NCBI GenBank assembly: GCA_002449575.1
Contig: DJXC01000044.1
Location: 1 to 17,353 of the forward strand
Length of the DNA: 17,353 bases
Direction of reading: 5' to 3'
DNA from: Ruminococcus sp. UBA7014
GTDB taxonomy: Bacteria > Bacillota > Clostridia > Oscillospirales > Ruminococcaceae
Shown: one piece after another, positions 1 through 8,201 of the stretch
Numbering within the stretch: position 1 is the first letter of the stretch
Layout of the letters: every line of letters starts with the position of its first letter
The notes under the pieces: model-generated
Database searches by the model: none
What the model saw: only the letters and a program-made list of their open reading frames with translations
Told to the model about the DNA's origin: nothing
Program-made: the position numbers and the translations under genes

Positions 1-1774
1 ATTCGTCCCACATCTTGATATTATCGGCAATTGTTCCCTCGAATAGTGTAATATCCTGGTCAACAACTGCAATCGAACCTGTCATGACTGCACGGTTGAT
101 TTCAGAACGAGGCTTTCCGTCAAAGAGAATTTCACCTTCCCACGGATTGTATAAGCCGGAAATCAGCTTTGAAAGTGTGGATTTTCCGCAGCCGGAAGTT
201 CCCACAAATGCCACTCTGCTGCCGGGGGTCATCGTCATAGAGAAATCTTTAATCAGAGGGTCAGCAAGTTTGGAATAGCCGAAAGTCACATGTTTCAGTT
301 CGACATTGCCTTTGAGTTTCTTGAGTTTCTCCTCTGAAGAAACAACATTGACAACATTCGTATCTGACGGATACTGCATAACATCTTCGACACGCTCCAT
401 CTGGGTACGCATTTCCTGAATGATCTGTCCTGCACTGACAAGCGTCATTGCTGGTGACATGAAAGAGCCTAAAAATCCCTGAAACATCTGCAATGCACCA
501 AGGGTAAACTTTCCGTTCATGACGAACCAGATACCCATGACCATGACTGCATAATTCGCAAATGTCGAGAAAAATGCCGGTATCATACCAAGATAATTGT
601 TCATCTTTGCAGATTTCACAGCCTGTGCATTAACAGAAGCCTGATAGCCTGCCCATTTCTGGAAAAATCCGTTTTCCGCACCGCTTGCCTTAATGGTTTC
701 TATCATTTCAATTCCGGCAACAGTCGTAGAAGATAATTTTGCTGTATCTCTCTGCATTACTCTCGTGATATTGACACGCTTTTCAGAAATCATTCTGGAC
801 ATAAAAATATTTAATACAAGCGTACTGATGCCGATAGCTGTCAGAAGCAGACTTTGTTTGAGCATTAGAACAAGATAAAATATCATCATGATAGTATTCA
901 GCATCAGTGGAGCGAATGTATTCACAAGCGTACTTGCAATACTTGCATTTGTTCCCTGTCTGGACTGAATATCGCCAGCCATACGCTGTGAGAAAAATTC
1001 CATCGGCATTTGCAGGACTTTCCACATATAAGTAGTACTGCCGATAACAGACATTTTACCGTTGATTTTCAGATTATAAATTGTCTGCACCCATGCAACA
1101 ACCAGCTGAATGACGGCAAGACCTGCCATTACGCCAATAAAGGGCATCAGCCATTCATGGTTCTGACCTGTCAGCAGTCTGTCCATAAAGATTTTTGACA
1201 TGACTGGATTGATAATGCCGAATAAGGAAGAAATCACTGTTGTCAGCATGACAAAGACAACTGCCGCACCTGCTCCGGTAAGACGATTTTTTGCAAATTC
1301 GAGCGTACTCTTTCTTTTTCCGCTTGGAACAAATTTTTCACTTGGAGTTGGTATGATAGTCACGCCTGTGAAAGCCTTGTCAAATTCCTCCATTGTGACT
1401 TTGATAAATCCCTTTGCAGGGTCATTGATGCAGGCATATTTTCCCTTGAATCCGTCAAGCACGACAAAATGATTGAAATTCCAATGAATAATACAAGGAA
1501 ATTTCCCCTTTTCTCTGATGCTTTCCGGCGAACGTCGGAAGGCTTCCACTTTGAAACCATAGCTTTCAGCGGCTTTATAGATATTTTTCGCATTCGAGCC
1601 GTCACGGGACACACCGCAGTCAGAACGAACCTGTTCCAACGGAATCCATTTTCCATAGTAAGCCATCACCATTGCCAGAGAAGCTGCTCCGCATTCAAGA
1701 GCTTCTAACTGCATGATAACCGGAACTTTTGCCACGCCTTTGGTAATTGTTGGCTTGATTTTCTTTTCTGCCAT
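1..1774 (-). CDS. NHLP-type bacteriocin exporter, C39 peptidase/permease/ATPase (3' end cut by window)
   Basis: Predicted inner-membrane ABC exporter that cuts a leader peptide from its substrate and pumps the core peptide out. Visible in order: a C39 cysteine-peptidase domain at residues 15-140 (LEALECGAAS with Cys28, His102 in NHFVVLDG, Asp118 in INDP, so the catalytic triad is intact); a transmembrane permease region at about 160-430; and an ABC ATPase with Walker A GTSGCGKST near bases 179-207 and a Q-loop-like VDQDITLFEGT. The C-terminal end (signature, Walker B, H-loop) lies beyond base 1. The start ATG at 1774 follows AAAGGAGG with good spacing. It is 13 bases downstream of the short HlyD-like gene, an order typical of NHLP bacteriocin export loci. 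Family assignment comes from remembered similarity; a generic C39 bacteriocin exporter is the alternative. Confidence 0.88.
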   Translation of the reverse strand, partial: MAEKKIKPTITKGVAKVPVIMQLEALECGAASLAMVMAYYGKWIPLEQVRSDCGVSRDGSNAKNIYKAAESYGFKVEAFRRSPESIREKGKFPCIIHWNFNHFVVLDGFKGKYACINDPAKGFIKVTMEEFDKAFTGVTIIPTPSEKFVPSGKRKSTLEFAKNRLTGAGAAVVFVMLTTVISSLFGIINPVMSKIFMDRLLTGQNHEWLMPFIGVMAGLAVIQLVVAWVQTIYNLKINGKMSVIGSTTYMWKVLQMPMEFFSQRMAGDIQSRQGTNASIASTLVNTFAPLMLNTIMMIFYLVLMLKQSLLLTAIGISTLVLNIFMSRMISEKRVNITRVMQRDTAKLSSTTVAGIEMIETIKASGAENGFFQKWAGYQASVNAQAVKSAKMNNYLGMIPAFFSTFANYAVMVMGIWFVMNGKFTLGALQMFQGFLGSFMSPAMTLVSAGQIIQEMRTQMERVEDVMQYPSDTNVVNVVSSEEKLKKLKGNVELKHVTFGYSKLADPLIKDFSMTMTPGSRVAFVGTSGCGKSTLSKLISGLYNPWEGEILFDGKPRSEINRAVMTGSIAVVDQDITLFEGTIADNIKMWDE

Positions 1775-1787
1775 TGTGAACCTCCTT

Positions 1788-2213
1788 TCAGCTGAGCAGG
1801 AAACTGATAGGAGTAATACTTTCTGTTACGACTTTTACATCATATTTTCCGTCAGTTACAGATACAGGAGCATAGGCAATCAATCTGCCGTATTCGTCCT
1901 GTTCTGTGGTAGAAATTTCAGATTCTTCCGAACCGATGCGGACTGTCATGCCGGATGATACTGTGCCTTTATCGGTATCAATGAGCAGAATCTGTGCTGT
2001 GCCGTTTTCGACAACTGCCGTACCGTTTGCGATAGTTTCCAGATTTCCTACTGTACTCCATACGAACAGACCGCCTAAAAGAAGAATGACAGCCGCAAGA
2101 ATCACCCAGATACTTGGATTTGTCACACGGAGATAATCGGTCAGCTGTTCCGGTGAAGAAATCGTTTCCAGTGATTTTTGACGGAAAACGCTGTTTTTCT
2201 GCTGTTCTGCCAT
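1788..2213 (-). CDS. Short NHLP-type secretion protein (HlyD-like membrane fusion protein, minimal form)
   Basis: A 141-residue protein with an N-terminal stretch (FRQKSLETISSPEQLTDYL) resembling the start of NHLP bacteriocin system secretion proteins. One membrane helix follows at about residues 37-59 (WVILAAVILLLGGLFVW), then an extracytoplasmic beta-rich part. It would form the periplasm-side or cell-wall-side adaptor of the C39 exporter encoded just downstream. It is much shorter than usual HlyD-type adaptors and shows no long coiled-coil hairpin, so it may be a minimal, Gram-positive version. The ATG at 2219 touches AAAGGAGG; the ATG at 2213 is six bases from it and is preferred. The preceding kinase gene ends 12 bases upstream. 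Translational coupling is likely. Confidence 0.72.
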   Translation of the reverse strand: MAEQQKNSVFRQKSLETISSPEQLTDYLRVTNPSIWVILAAVILLLGGLFVWSTVGNLETIANGTAVVENGTAQILLIDTDKGTVSSGMTVRIGSEESEISTTEQDEYGRLIAYAPVSVTDGKYDVKVVTESITPISFLLS

Positions 2214-2225
2214 ATGCATCCTCCT

Positions 2226-2636
2226 TTAGCTGATAGTCTTTGTGATTGTCAGAATGTTTTGACCATCTTTATACTCGTAAGATACATCATCCATTGTCTT
2301 TTTGACCATGAAAATTCCAAGACCGCCTTTTTTGCGTTCTTTCAGCGGAATCTTCACATCCGGGTCAGGTTTGGCAAGCGGGTCATACTGCTTTCCGTTA
2401 TCAATAAAACTGATGATAACAGAAAGCGGTTCTTCTGTAATCTCTGCCCTGATGGTAGCCGGACCTGTTTCAGGATTGTATGCATAACTTGAAATATTGA
2501 CAAAAATTTCCTCAACCGCAACATCTATCTGTGTGATGATTTTCATTCCGCAGTTCAGTTCTTCCAGCTGACTGTCGATAAATGCAAGCACTTCCGGAAG
2601 ATTTTCCTTGACTGCCAGAATATCCAGTTCTTTCAT
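2226..2636 (-). CDS. RsbW/SpoIIAB-like anti-sigma serine kinase (GHKL ATPase)
   Basis: A 136-residue single-domain HATPase_c protein. N-box residues are visible in DVAVEEIFVNISSYAY, the G1 box in DNGKQYDP and the G2 box in KKGGLGIFMVKK. In the RsbW/SpoIIAB family such proteins bind and hold a sigma factor or other target and phosphorylate a STAS-domain antagonist on serine. The STAS gene lies 12 bases upstream and a PP2C phosphatase two genes upstream, so a full partner-switch module is present. The start at 2636 is favoured because AAGGAG lies eight bases from it, whereas the ATG at 2642 is only two bases away. No sigma factor gene is seen in the window, so its target is unknown. Confidence 0.85.
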   Translation of the reverse strand: MKELDILAVKENLPEVLAFIDSQLEELNCGMKIITQIDVAVEEIFVNISSYAYNPETGPATIRAEITEEPLSVIISFIDNGKQYDPLAKPDPDVKIPLKERKKGGLGIFMVKKTMDDVSYEYKDGQNILTITKTIS

Positions 2637-2648
2637 GTTCATTACTCC

Positions 2649-2945
2649 TTATTCAATATTCAGGTCATCGATAAAACCTGTTACTTCAAAAATCTCCATG
2701 ACTTCACTGGTGACATTCTTTACAATCATTTCGCCCTGTTCCTCCATGACCTGCATCGCAGTCAGGAGGACACGAAGTCCGGCACTGGAAATATATTTCA
2801 GTTCTGCAAAATCAAAGACGAGCTTTTCCACACCGTCAAGAGCCGGTTCAAGCTGTTCTTCCAGTTCAGGAGCAGTGAGCGTATCCAGTCTGCCTTCCAA
2901 AGAAACTATCAGTTCGTTTCCGTTTCTGTTCATTGTAATTTTCAT
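2649..2945 (-). CDS. STAS-domain anti-sigma factor antagonist (RsbV/SpoIIAA-like)
   Basis: A 98-residue protein made of one STAS domain. The phosphorylatable serine region is visible as YISSAGLRVLL at about residues 50-60, preceded by the strand VEKLVFDFAEL. In this family the unphosphorylated form binds the RsbW-like kinase and frees the kinase's target; phosphorylation on the conserved serine turns this off, and a PP2C phosphatase reverses it. The PP2C gene is 39 bases upstream and the kinase gene 12 bases downstream. The ATG at 2945 has GGAGG seven bases away. The C-terminal half (MIVKNVTSEVMEIFEVTGF) is the usual helix and strand ending of the domain. Confidence 0.88.
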   Translation of the reverse strand: MKITMNRNGNELIVSLEGRLDTLTAPELEEQLEPALDGVEKLVFDFAELKYISSAGLRVLLTAMQVMEEQGEMIVKNVTSEVMEIFEVTGFIDDLNIE

Positions 2946-2984
2946 AAAATAACCTCCAATTAAAATAATAAATATTGATTGTAA

Positions 2985-4760
2985 TTACAGCAATGTAATT
3001 GCAAGCATTGTCAAATCATCAAACTGCGGAGCATCTCCGACAAAAGTGTTGACAGTTTCATGTACATTTGTCAATAATTGCTGAGGCATTGCATCAGGTT
3101 TTTGATTTAGGATTTCTAACAGCCTTTCTGTACCGAATAATTCCTCATTTGCGTTAGTTGCTTCTGGAACACCATCAGTATAGACAAATAGAGTACTGCC
3201 TTTTTGCATTGTAAATTCATATTCCTTGTATTTTTTTCCTTTGATACCACCAATTACAAAACCATGTTTATCCTTAAAGAGTTCAAACTCACCATTGGGC
3301 TGACGGAGTATGGGATATTCATGACCAGCATTTGCAGCTATGACCTTTCCGGTAGAAATTTCTAATATACCAATCCAGACCGTCACAAACATTTTCAGCT
3401 GATTATTTTTACAAATTGTTTCATTGGTACGTTCCAATATTTCATGAGGAGAAAGTCCCATCATGGCATAATTATTAATAAGAATTTTAGAAGCCATCAT
3501 AAACAATGCTGCCGGAACTCCTTTTCCTGAAACATCTGCCATTACCATGACAAGATGGTTATTGTCAATGAAAAAGAAATCATAGAAATCTCCGCCGACT
3601 TCTTTTGCAGGAGTCATAGAAGCATAAATATCAAATTCTGGTCTGTCAGGAAAAGCAGGGAATATACTGGGAAGCTGACTTTCCTGAATACTTTTTGCCA
3701 TATCCAGTTCAGCACTAATACGTTCTTTTTCTGCGGTAACAGTACGGATATTTTTGATATGATTTTCAATTTCCTGAATCATAGAAGAAAAATCTTCTGC
3801 CAGTTCTTCAATTTCATTTTCACAGGAGATATGGCTTAATTCTTGTATTGTTTCTTCAGCATTCTTGGTTTCTTTATACTGATTGATGCTGTCCTGTTCT
3901 TTTCTTAACGGCTTAATTACAATTTTTTTCAGGAGCCGTAAAAATACAACTCCTAAAATGACAAATAATAATCCAGTAATGACTGCTACAAGACAAGAAA
4001 TTCTGAGTGTCCCTGAAAGCAGGTCTTTCCATTGCATGGAAACTCCTACAATCATTGCAAGTTCATCATCTACATAGACCGGTTCAAATACATGAACGAC
4101 ACTTCTGTCAGCACCTTTCTGCATAGAAAGTTCCATTGAAGGAGAGGGCTGACCAGTTTTTAATATTTCATCCAGTATTGGATACCAGCCTTTTTGATAA
4201 GGATTTGTACAGCCCAATTCATATAGATATTCCCCTCCGGAGCTGATGCGGAGTTCATTTTCCTTTGCACCCGTCACCAAAAAGAACATTTCGTTATCTC
4301 TTACAACAAAGCTGTATAAATATAATGGCTGATATGTCCTTTTATTCCGGTCAAAAGTCTGACTGAGCTGGAAATAGCATATTTCGGCTAATAATTTCTG
4401 CCCGTCCGCATCCAGATTTTCAGCATCCTGACTGGTGATGTATTCAATTTCTGTCAGTTCAGGCAGTTTTTTTCTGAGTGCATTTTCTTTCTGAATGAAT
4501 TTCTCTGTATCATCATAGAAAAATTCCATTTCTTCAAAATGTTCCTGCCAGTAAGGAATCAGGAATCCAAGACTTTGATAGCTTTCCAATATTGCCGCTG
4601 TATTTTGCCCGACCTTGTTACCGCTTTCAAATCGGTCATTGATATAATGGTGCATATTATACATGAAAAGCGATACTGCACTAAGCAGAATAAAAATAAT
4701 CTCGAAAATAGCAATAGGTCGGTTGATTTGTTTGACAATATTATTTTTAGGATTCTGCAT
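2985..4760 (-). CDS. Membrane PP2C (SpoIIE/RsbU-type) phosphatase with extracytoplasmic sensor
   Basis: A 591-residue two-pass sensor phosphatase. Membrane helix 1 is at about residues 17-36, an extracytoplasmic sensory region (Cache-like by position) at 37-250, helix 2 at 252-277, a HAMP-like and coiled linker at 278-360, then a PP2C/SpoIIE domain. Metal-binding motifs are present: GGDFYDFFF (389-397), MADVSGKGVPAALF (407-420), VYTDGVPEA, and FDDLTMLAI near the C-terminus. It would dephosphorylate the STAS protein encoded next, feeding an external signal into the partner switch. The ATG at 4760 has AGGAG eight bases upstream. It overlaps the acyltransferase gene by 14 bases, so coupled translation is likely. 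Confidence 0.88.
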   Translation of the reverse strand: MQNPKNNIVKQINRPIAIFEIIFILLSAVSLFMYNMHHYINDRFESGNKVGQNTAAILESYQSLGFLIPYWQEHFEEMEFFYDDTEKFIQKENALRKKLPELTEIEYITSQDAENLDADGQKLLAEICYFQLSQTFDRNKRTYQPLYLYSFVVRDNEMFFLVTGAKENELRISSGGEYLYELGCTNPYQKGWYPILDEILKTGQPSPSMELSMQKGADRSVVHVFEPVYVDDELAMIVGVSMQWKDLLSGTLRISCLVAVITGLLFVILGVVFLRLLKKIVIKPLRKEQDSINQYKETKNAEETIQELSHISCENEIEELAEDFSSMIQEIENHIKNIRTVTAEKERISAELDMAKSIQESQLPSIFPAFPDRPEFDIYASMTPAKEVGGDFYDFFFIDNNHLVMVMADVSGKGVPAALFMMASKILINNYAMMGLSPHEILERTNETICKNNQLKMFVTVWIGILEISTGKVIAANAGHEYPILRQPNGEFELFKDKHGFVIGGIKGKKYKEYEFTMQKGSTLFVYTDGVPEATNANEELFGTERLLEILNQKPDAMPQQLLTNVHETVNTFVGDAPQFDDLTMLAITLL

Positions 4761-5805
4761 GGGAATTGCTCCTATCTTTCACCAATCTTTTGACAGTATC
4801 CTGAATCCATACAGCAATATAAAGCGACAGCATACACAGAACAAAATTTATCAAAACACATAGAAATACATTCTGCCCAATGATGGGATATAATAATCTG
4901 AAATAAAGATACATAAACGGGCAGTTCAGCAGATAAATCTGCATACTGTGTTTTGCTGTATACTGCCATAGCTTTCGCTTTTCAAAGTTTTTTGAAACTC
5001 CAATACGCTCCAATGCCAGAAACAGGAAAAACGTCATAAACGCTGAGGAAATTTTACACAGCCAGCCTAATGCAAAATGAATTTCTGCCGCTTTGCCATA
5101 AAACAGACAGCCAATCAGCATCAGACCGGATAATAAAAACATCGCCCAGACCGGAAGCTGTTCTATTTTATCCAGAAAGAAATAAAAAACAATACCAAAG
5201 AAAAAACACAGCAGATAAGGAGCAATCTGACTAATCTTGAAATAGGAAACATCTGCAAGAAAAATCTGGTCAATCAGAGATAAAATGACTGTCATCAGAA
5301 ACACCGCCGGCAGATATTTTTTCTGAAGTAAAGGCTTCATCAGAATAAATATTAGAGAAACCCAGAAAAGCATCCATAAAAACCAGAGATGGTCAGCAAA
5401 ACAGCCAAGCAGCATAAATTTGTATCCTGTCAGATAGCCTGCACCTTCTGGACGACCAAATGTATTGATATTAAAAAACGTATACAATGGCACAACCCAA
5501 AACGCACCATAAAGATAATAGGGAATTATCAGCCGTTTTGCACGTTCTATGATGCTTTCCGTCAAAGTTCGTTTTTTATAAGAAATGCTGTAGGCATACA
5601 GAAAGCCTGAGCAAAATACAAAACTTGCTATCAAAGAAGCATCGAAAATGTTGCACAGAAACTCAACAACCGGAGAAGCAAAGTCTGCACTTTCAGGGAA
5701 AAAAGGATTGTCTGCATAAAAAAGCATACAATGAAACAAAACAACACCAACTAAGCTGATGGTTTTGATATTGGATATATATCCGAAATTCTTTCTTTCA
5801 CTCAA
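4747..5805 (-). CDS. Acyltransferase-3 family membrane protein
   Basis: A 352-residue protein with about ten hydrophobic helices. The N-terminal part fits acyltransferase family 3 (OafA/OatA membrane domain): SNIKTISLVGVVLFHCML contains the catalytic-type histidine in the first helix, and EFLCNIFDASLIASFVFCSGFLYA and IIERAKRLIIPYYLYGAFW match the later conserved blocks. Such enzymes move acyl groups across the membrane to sugars, lipids or peptides. The start is TTG at 5805, supported by AGGTGA about six bases upstream; no ATG with a ribosome site lies close by. It sits between the HExxH protein and the phosphatase, suggesting a role in modifying the exported product or the envelope. The substrate cannot be read from the sequence. 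Confidence 0.78.
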   Translation of the reverse strand: MSERKNFGYISNIKTISLVGVVLFHCMLFYADNPFFPESADFASPVVEFLCNIFDASLIASFVFCSGFLYAYSISYKKRTLTESIIERAKRLIIPYYLYGAFWVVPLYTFFNINTFGRPEGAGYLTGYKFMLLGCFADHLWFLWMLFWVSLIFILMKPLLQKKYLPAVFLMTVILSLIDQIFLADVSYFKISQIAPYLLCFFFGIVFYFFLDKIEQLPVWAMFLLSGLMLIGCLFYGKAAEIHFALGWLCKISSAFMTFFLFLALERIGVSKNFEKRKLWQYTAKHSMQIYLLNCPFMYLYFRLLYPIIGQNVFLCVLINFVLCMLSLYIAVWIQDTVKRLVKDRSNSHAES

Positions 5806-5832
5806 TCTCTATCACCTGCTTTCGTTATTTTT

Positions 5833-6663
5833 TTATATTCTGGAAACGAGCTGTGAAATGCCTGTCTGACACATCAGTTTAATTCTTTCTGGATTTGTCA
5901 TTTTCAGAAATTGTTCTGTTTCAGACCATTTTTCCAGCTGATATGCTGCCTGACTTATAATGGCAGTCGCAGCAACCTTTACTTTTGCGGATAAATCTTT
6001 TGTATAGACTGCCATTCTTCCGCCATTGCCTGTAATGATTCCCATAAATCGCAGAAACCATTCTGCTTTATAAAATCCGAACGCATCATAAAGACCAATA
6101 AAATCTGCCATCAGCTCATCGTGCAGAATATTATTGGAAATACCGTAAATCTGCTTTGTAAAGAAATGTGTACATTCATGACTCCGGCGAATCAGCATGG
6201 ATTTTTCTGTCCATGTTTTTTCATCAAGTCCAATTTCTCCAGCAGTCACATTGCTGTAAGGCTTTGCAGAAAGAATGATAAACCAGATTGTTTTCCCTGA
6301 AACGAACGATGCACCTGTCTGAGAAATATTTTCCGGTCGGATGCCCTTGTGTACAATATTTGTCACAAGCTGTTCAAAGTCCCGTGCATCGTCTGCATAG
6401 ATAATCGGGATTTCTCCGGCAAAAGACGGATAAATTTCAATTCTGACTTGTTCCGGACAGTAAAATTTTACAGGATATTTCGGACAAAGTTTCTGATTGA
6501 TAATCTGTTCTGCACCAAAAAATGCAAAAAGAGTAACAATATTTGTCCAGCCGTTCAGATAGTCTGTATTCTGGTTTTCGATTTCCGGACATCCGGAAAA
6601 TCTGTTGCTGAAATAATGTTCCAGCTCCTGTTTCTCCTGTTCATCAAGACTGTATTGTATCAT
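5833..6663 (-). CDS. Predicted HExxH zinc-metallopeptidase-like protein
   Basis: A 276-residue soluble protein I do not recognise by name. The motif RRSHECTHFF is a zincin HExxH, followed about 18 residues later by HDELMADFIG, where an acidic residue could be the third zinc ligand. No signal peptide or membrane helix is seen, so a cytoplasmic role is likely. The start at 6663 (ATG) has GGGAG five bases upstream; a TTG at 6675 also lies in frame but lacks a separate ribosome site. It follows the radical SAM gene by 17 bases. Given its neighbours it could trim a leader peptide or cleave the modified product, but this is inference; an inactive zinc-binding fold is possible. Confidence 0.6.
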   Translation of the reverse strand: MIQYSLDEQEKQELEHYFSNRFSGCPEIENQNTDYLNGWTNIVTLFAFFGAEQIINQKLCPKYPVKFYCPEQVRIEIYPSFAGEIPIIYADDARDFEQLVTNIVHKGIRPENISQTGASFVSGKTIWFIILSAKPYSNVTAGEIGLDEKTWTEKSMLIRRSHECTHFFTKQIYGISNNILHDELMADFIGLYDAFGFYKAEWFLRFMGIITGNGGRMAVYTKDLSAKVKVAATAIISQAAYQLEKWSETEQFLKMTNPERIKLMCQTGISQLVSRI

Positions 6664-6680
6664 AAATTCTCCCAATCGTT

Positions 6681-8078
6681 TTACAGCTGTCCGATACTTT
6701 TCAGCAAAGCATCTTTTTTATCTTTCCAGCCGCCTTTGTAATATTCACAAGTAATGAGGTCTTTGGCAAAATAATCAGTCGGATGGTCTCTGACGGCAAT
6801 GGCACGGCATCCGCCACAGCAATCAGTTCTGTACTGACATTCCTGACATTCCGGATTATGTTCCATGAAATCGCTGACACGGAAATTGACAATATCCATA
6901 TACAAAGATTTGGTATCCAGAATTTCTTCCAATGGAATTTCCAGCATATTGGGGAATTGTTCTTCAATGGGTCCGCCCACCATAGACATACACGGCAGAA
7001 CATTCCCTTTTGGACTGACGTACATTTCACGGCGAACATGACCACACATCAGGACTTTGCCGAAATCCTGCTCCGAAATGCTTTTTTCATTATAAGAGCC
7101 GGATTCATCCAGTTGTTTTTCATAGTTGAAAAATCCTTCCAATCCTAATGAAATCGGCTTGCCGTCCTCGAAATAATGAGGAATGTATTCGAGAAATGTT
7201 TCATAAGTTTCTGCCTGTGAGAGATAATGTTCCGGCTGGTCTTTCCATTCTCCCTGCGGGGAAGCATTTCCAATTTTCAGACCGAAACAGCCGAGTTCCG
7301 CCATCAGATTGACCGAATCACGGATACTATCTTTATTATCTTTGAACAGTACCATAGAAACGGAAGTTCTGATTCCACGTTCCTGACACCGGCGGAGTGC
7401 ATCAATGACAATCTTTTCTGCGCCGTCAACTCCTCTCATCCAGTCATGATAGCCGACACCATCAAAGCTGAACTGAATGGATGGGTGCATATGACGTTTT
7501 TCAAGTTCATCCAGAAATTTATCTGTAATCAGCAGACCATTAGAATAAAGTACAGGCACAACCATGCCACGCTTTAAGATTTCGTCTACCAAATCCCAGA
7601 AATCCTTGCGAATCATAGGCTCACCGCCTGTGAGATTCAGTCCCTTGATACCGCATCTTTCAAATGCATCGAGCATTGTCATCAGCTGTTCCCATGTTGG
7701 CTCACCCTGTGCGGCATGAGGTGCAGACATAAAACAATGTTTACACTTGTAATTGCATTTTCCGGTGATTGACCATTGTACACTCTCCTTGAATCTTGCA
7801 TGATAAAAGCGATATTCCTGATTTGGTCTTAATTTCGTACCTTTTTCACAAGGGAAAATAAAACCGCCTTTTTCCCATTTTTCATACCATGCACGGTCAT
7901 TGTCGGGGAGTGTATCCCATTCAATGGCAGTATTGCCGTCACAGGCTTTCAGCAGATTCCATTCATGTTCACGGAAAAATTCTGTTTTTGGATAATACAA
8001 ATGCTGAATCGCATAGGGAAGTAATTTCCATCCTCGAAGAGAATACATTGGTGAAAGTAAATAATATTTTATACTCAT
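6681..8078 (-). CDS. Radical SAM/SPASM peptide-modifying enzyme
   Basis: A 465-residue protein. The radical SAM cluster motif CxxxCxxC is at Cys108, Cys112 and Cys115 (GKCNYKCKHC), with GGEPM at 151-155. The C-terminal SPASM region carries Cys345, Cys363, Cys411, Cys414, Cys420/421, Cys424 and Cys444, enough for two auxiliary Fe-S clusters. Residues 1-90 (ending LLKACDGNTAIEW...KGGFIF) look like a PqqD/RRE-type peptide-binding domain. Such enzymes usually install crosslinks or other changes in a ribosomal precursor peptide. The ATG at 8078 has AAAGGAGA eight bases upstream, so an in-frame codon at 8144 is not the start. It is first in the operon, behind a strong promoter and a palindromic site. 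Its substrate is not in the window. Confidence 0.85.
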   Translation of the reverse strand: MSIKYYLLSPMYSLRGWKLLPYAIQHLYYPKTEFFREHEWNLLKACDGNTAIEWDTLPDNDRAWYEKWEKGGFIFPCEKGTKLRPNQEYRFYHARFKESVQWSITGKCNYKCKHCFMSAPHAAQGEPTWEQLMTMLDAFERCGIKGLNLTGGEPMIRKDFWDLVDEILKRGMVVPVLYSNGLLITDKFLDELEKRHMHPSIQFSFDGVGYHDWMRGVDGAEKIVIDALRRCQERGIRTSVSMVLFKDNKDSIRDSVNLMAELGCFGLKIGNASPQGEWKDQPEHYLSQAETYETFLEYIPHYFEDGKPISLGLEGFFNYEKQLDESGSYNEKSISEQDFGKVLMCGHVRREMYVSPKGNVLPCMSMVGGPIEEQFPNMLEIPLEEILDTKSLYMDIVNFRVSDFMEHNPECQECQYRTDCCGGCRAIAVRDHPTDYFAKDLITCEYYKGGWKDKKDALLKSIGQL

Positions 8079-8114
8079 AAGTAATTCTCCTTTTGTTATT
8101 TTTACTTTGATTTC

Positions 8115-8144
8115 ATTATAACATGCCAAAAATATGCTTGTCAT
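8115..8144 (-). promoter_or_regulatory. Promoter of the radical SAM/export operon
   Basis: On the minus strand an extended -10, TGTTATAAT (TATAAT at 8120-8115), lies 18 bp from ATGACA at 8144-8139 as -35. The start codon is about 37 bases downstream of the -10. The -35 overlaps the edge of the palindromic site at 8144-8160, which suggests direct control by a bound protein. Confidence 0.7.
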
Positions 8145-8160
8145 TCACCAATCTGGTGAA
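8140..8160. promoter_or_regulatory. Palindromic operator, copy 1
   Basis: TTCACCAATCTGGTGAA at 8144-8160 is an inverted repeat TTCACC-N5-GGTGAA, preceded by GTCA. The identical 17-mer recurs at 9727-9743 and a close inverted copy is at 8282-8298. It touches the -35 of the radical SAM operon promoter. Likely bound by a dimeric helix-turn-helix protein; the REC-XRE regulator at 11105 is the nearest candidate. Confidence 0.75.
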
Positions 8161-8201
8161 AATGCATTTTTTGTATCAATGCACAAAATTGAAATAAGCA
8201 C

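Noticed and set aside
4779..4789. TTCACCAATCT match to the operator inside the acyltransferase gene
   Set aside because: Only the left half and centre match; the other arm is absent and the site is within coding sequence.
6681..8144. Longer start for the radical SAM protein at 8144
   Set aside because: It would place the promoter -10 and the ribosome site inside the gene; ATG 8078 has a good ribosome site and a family-like beginning.
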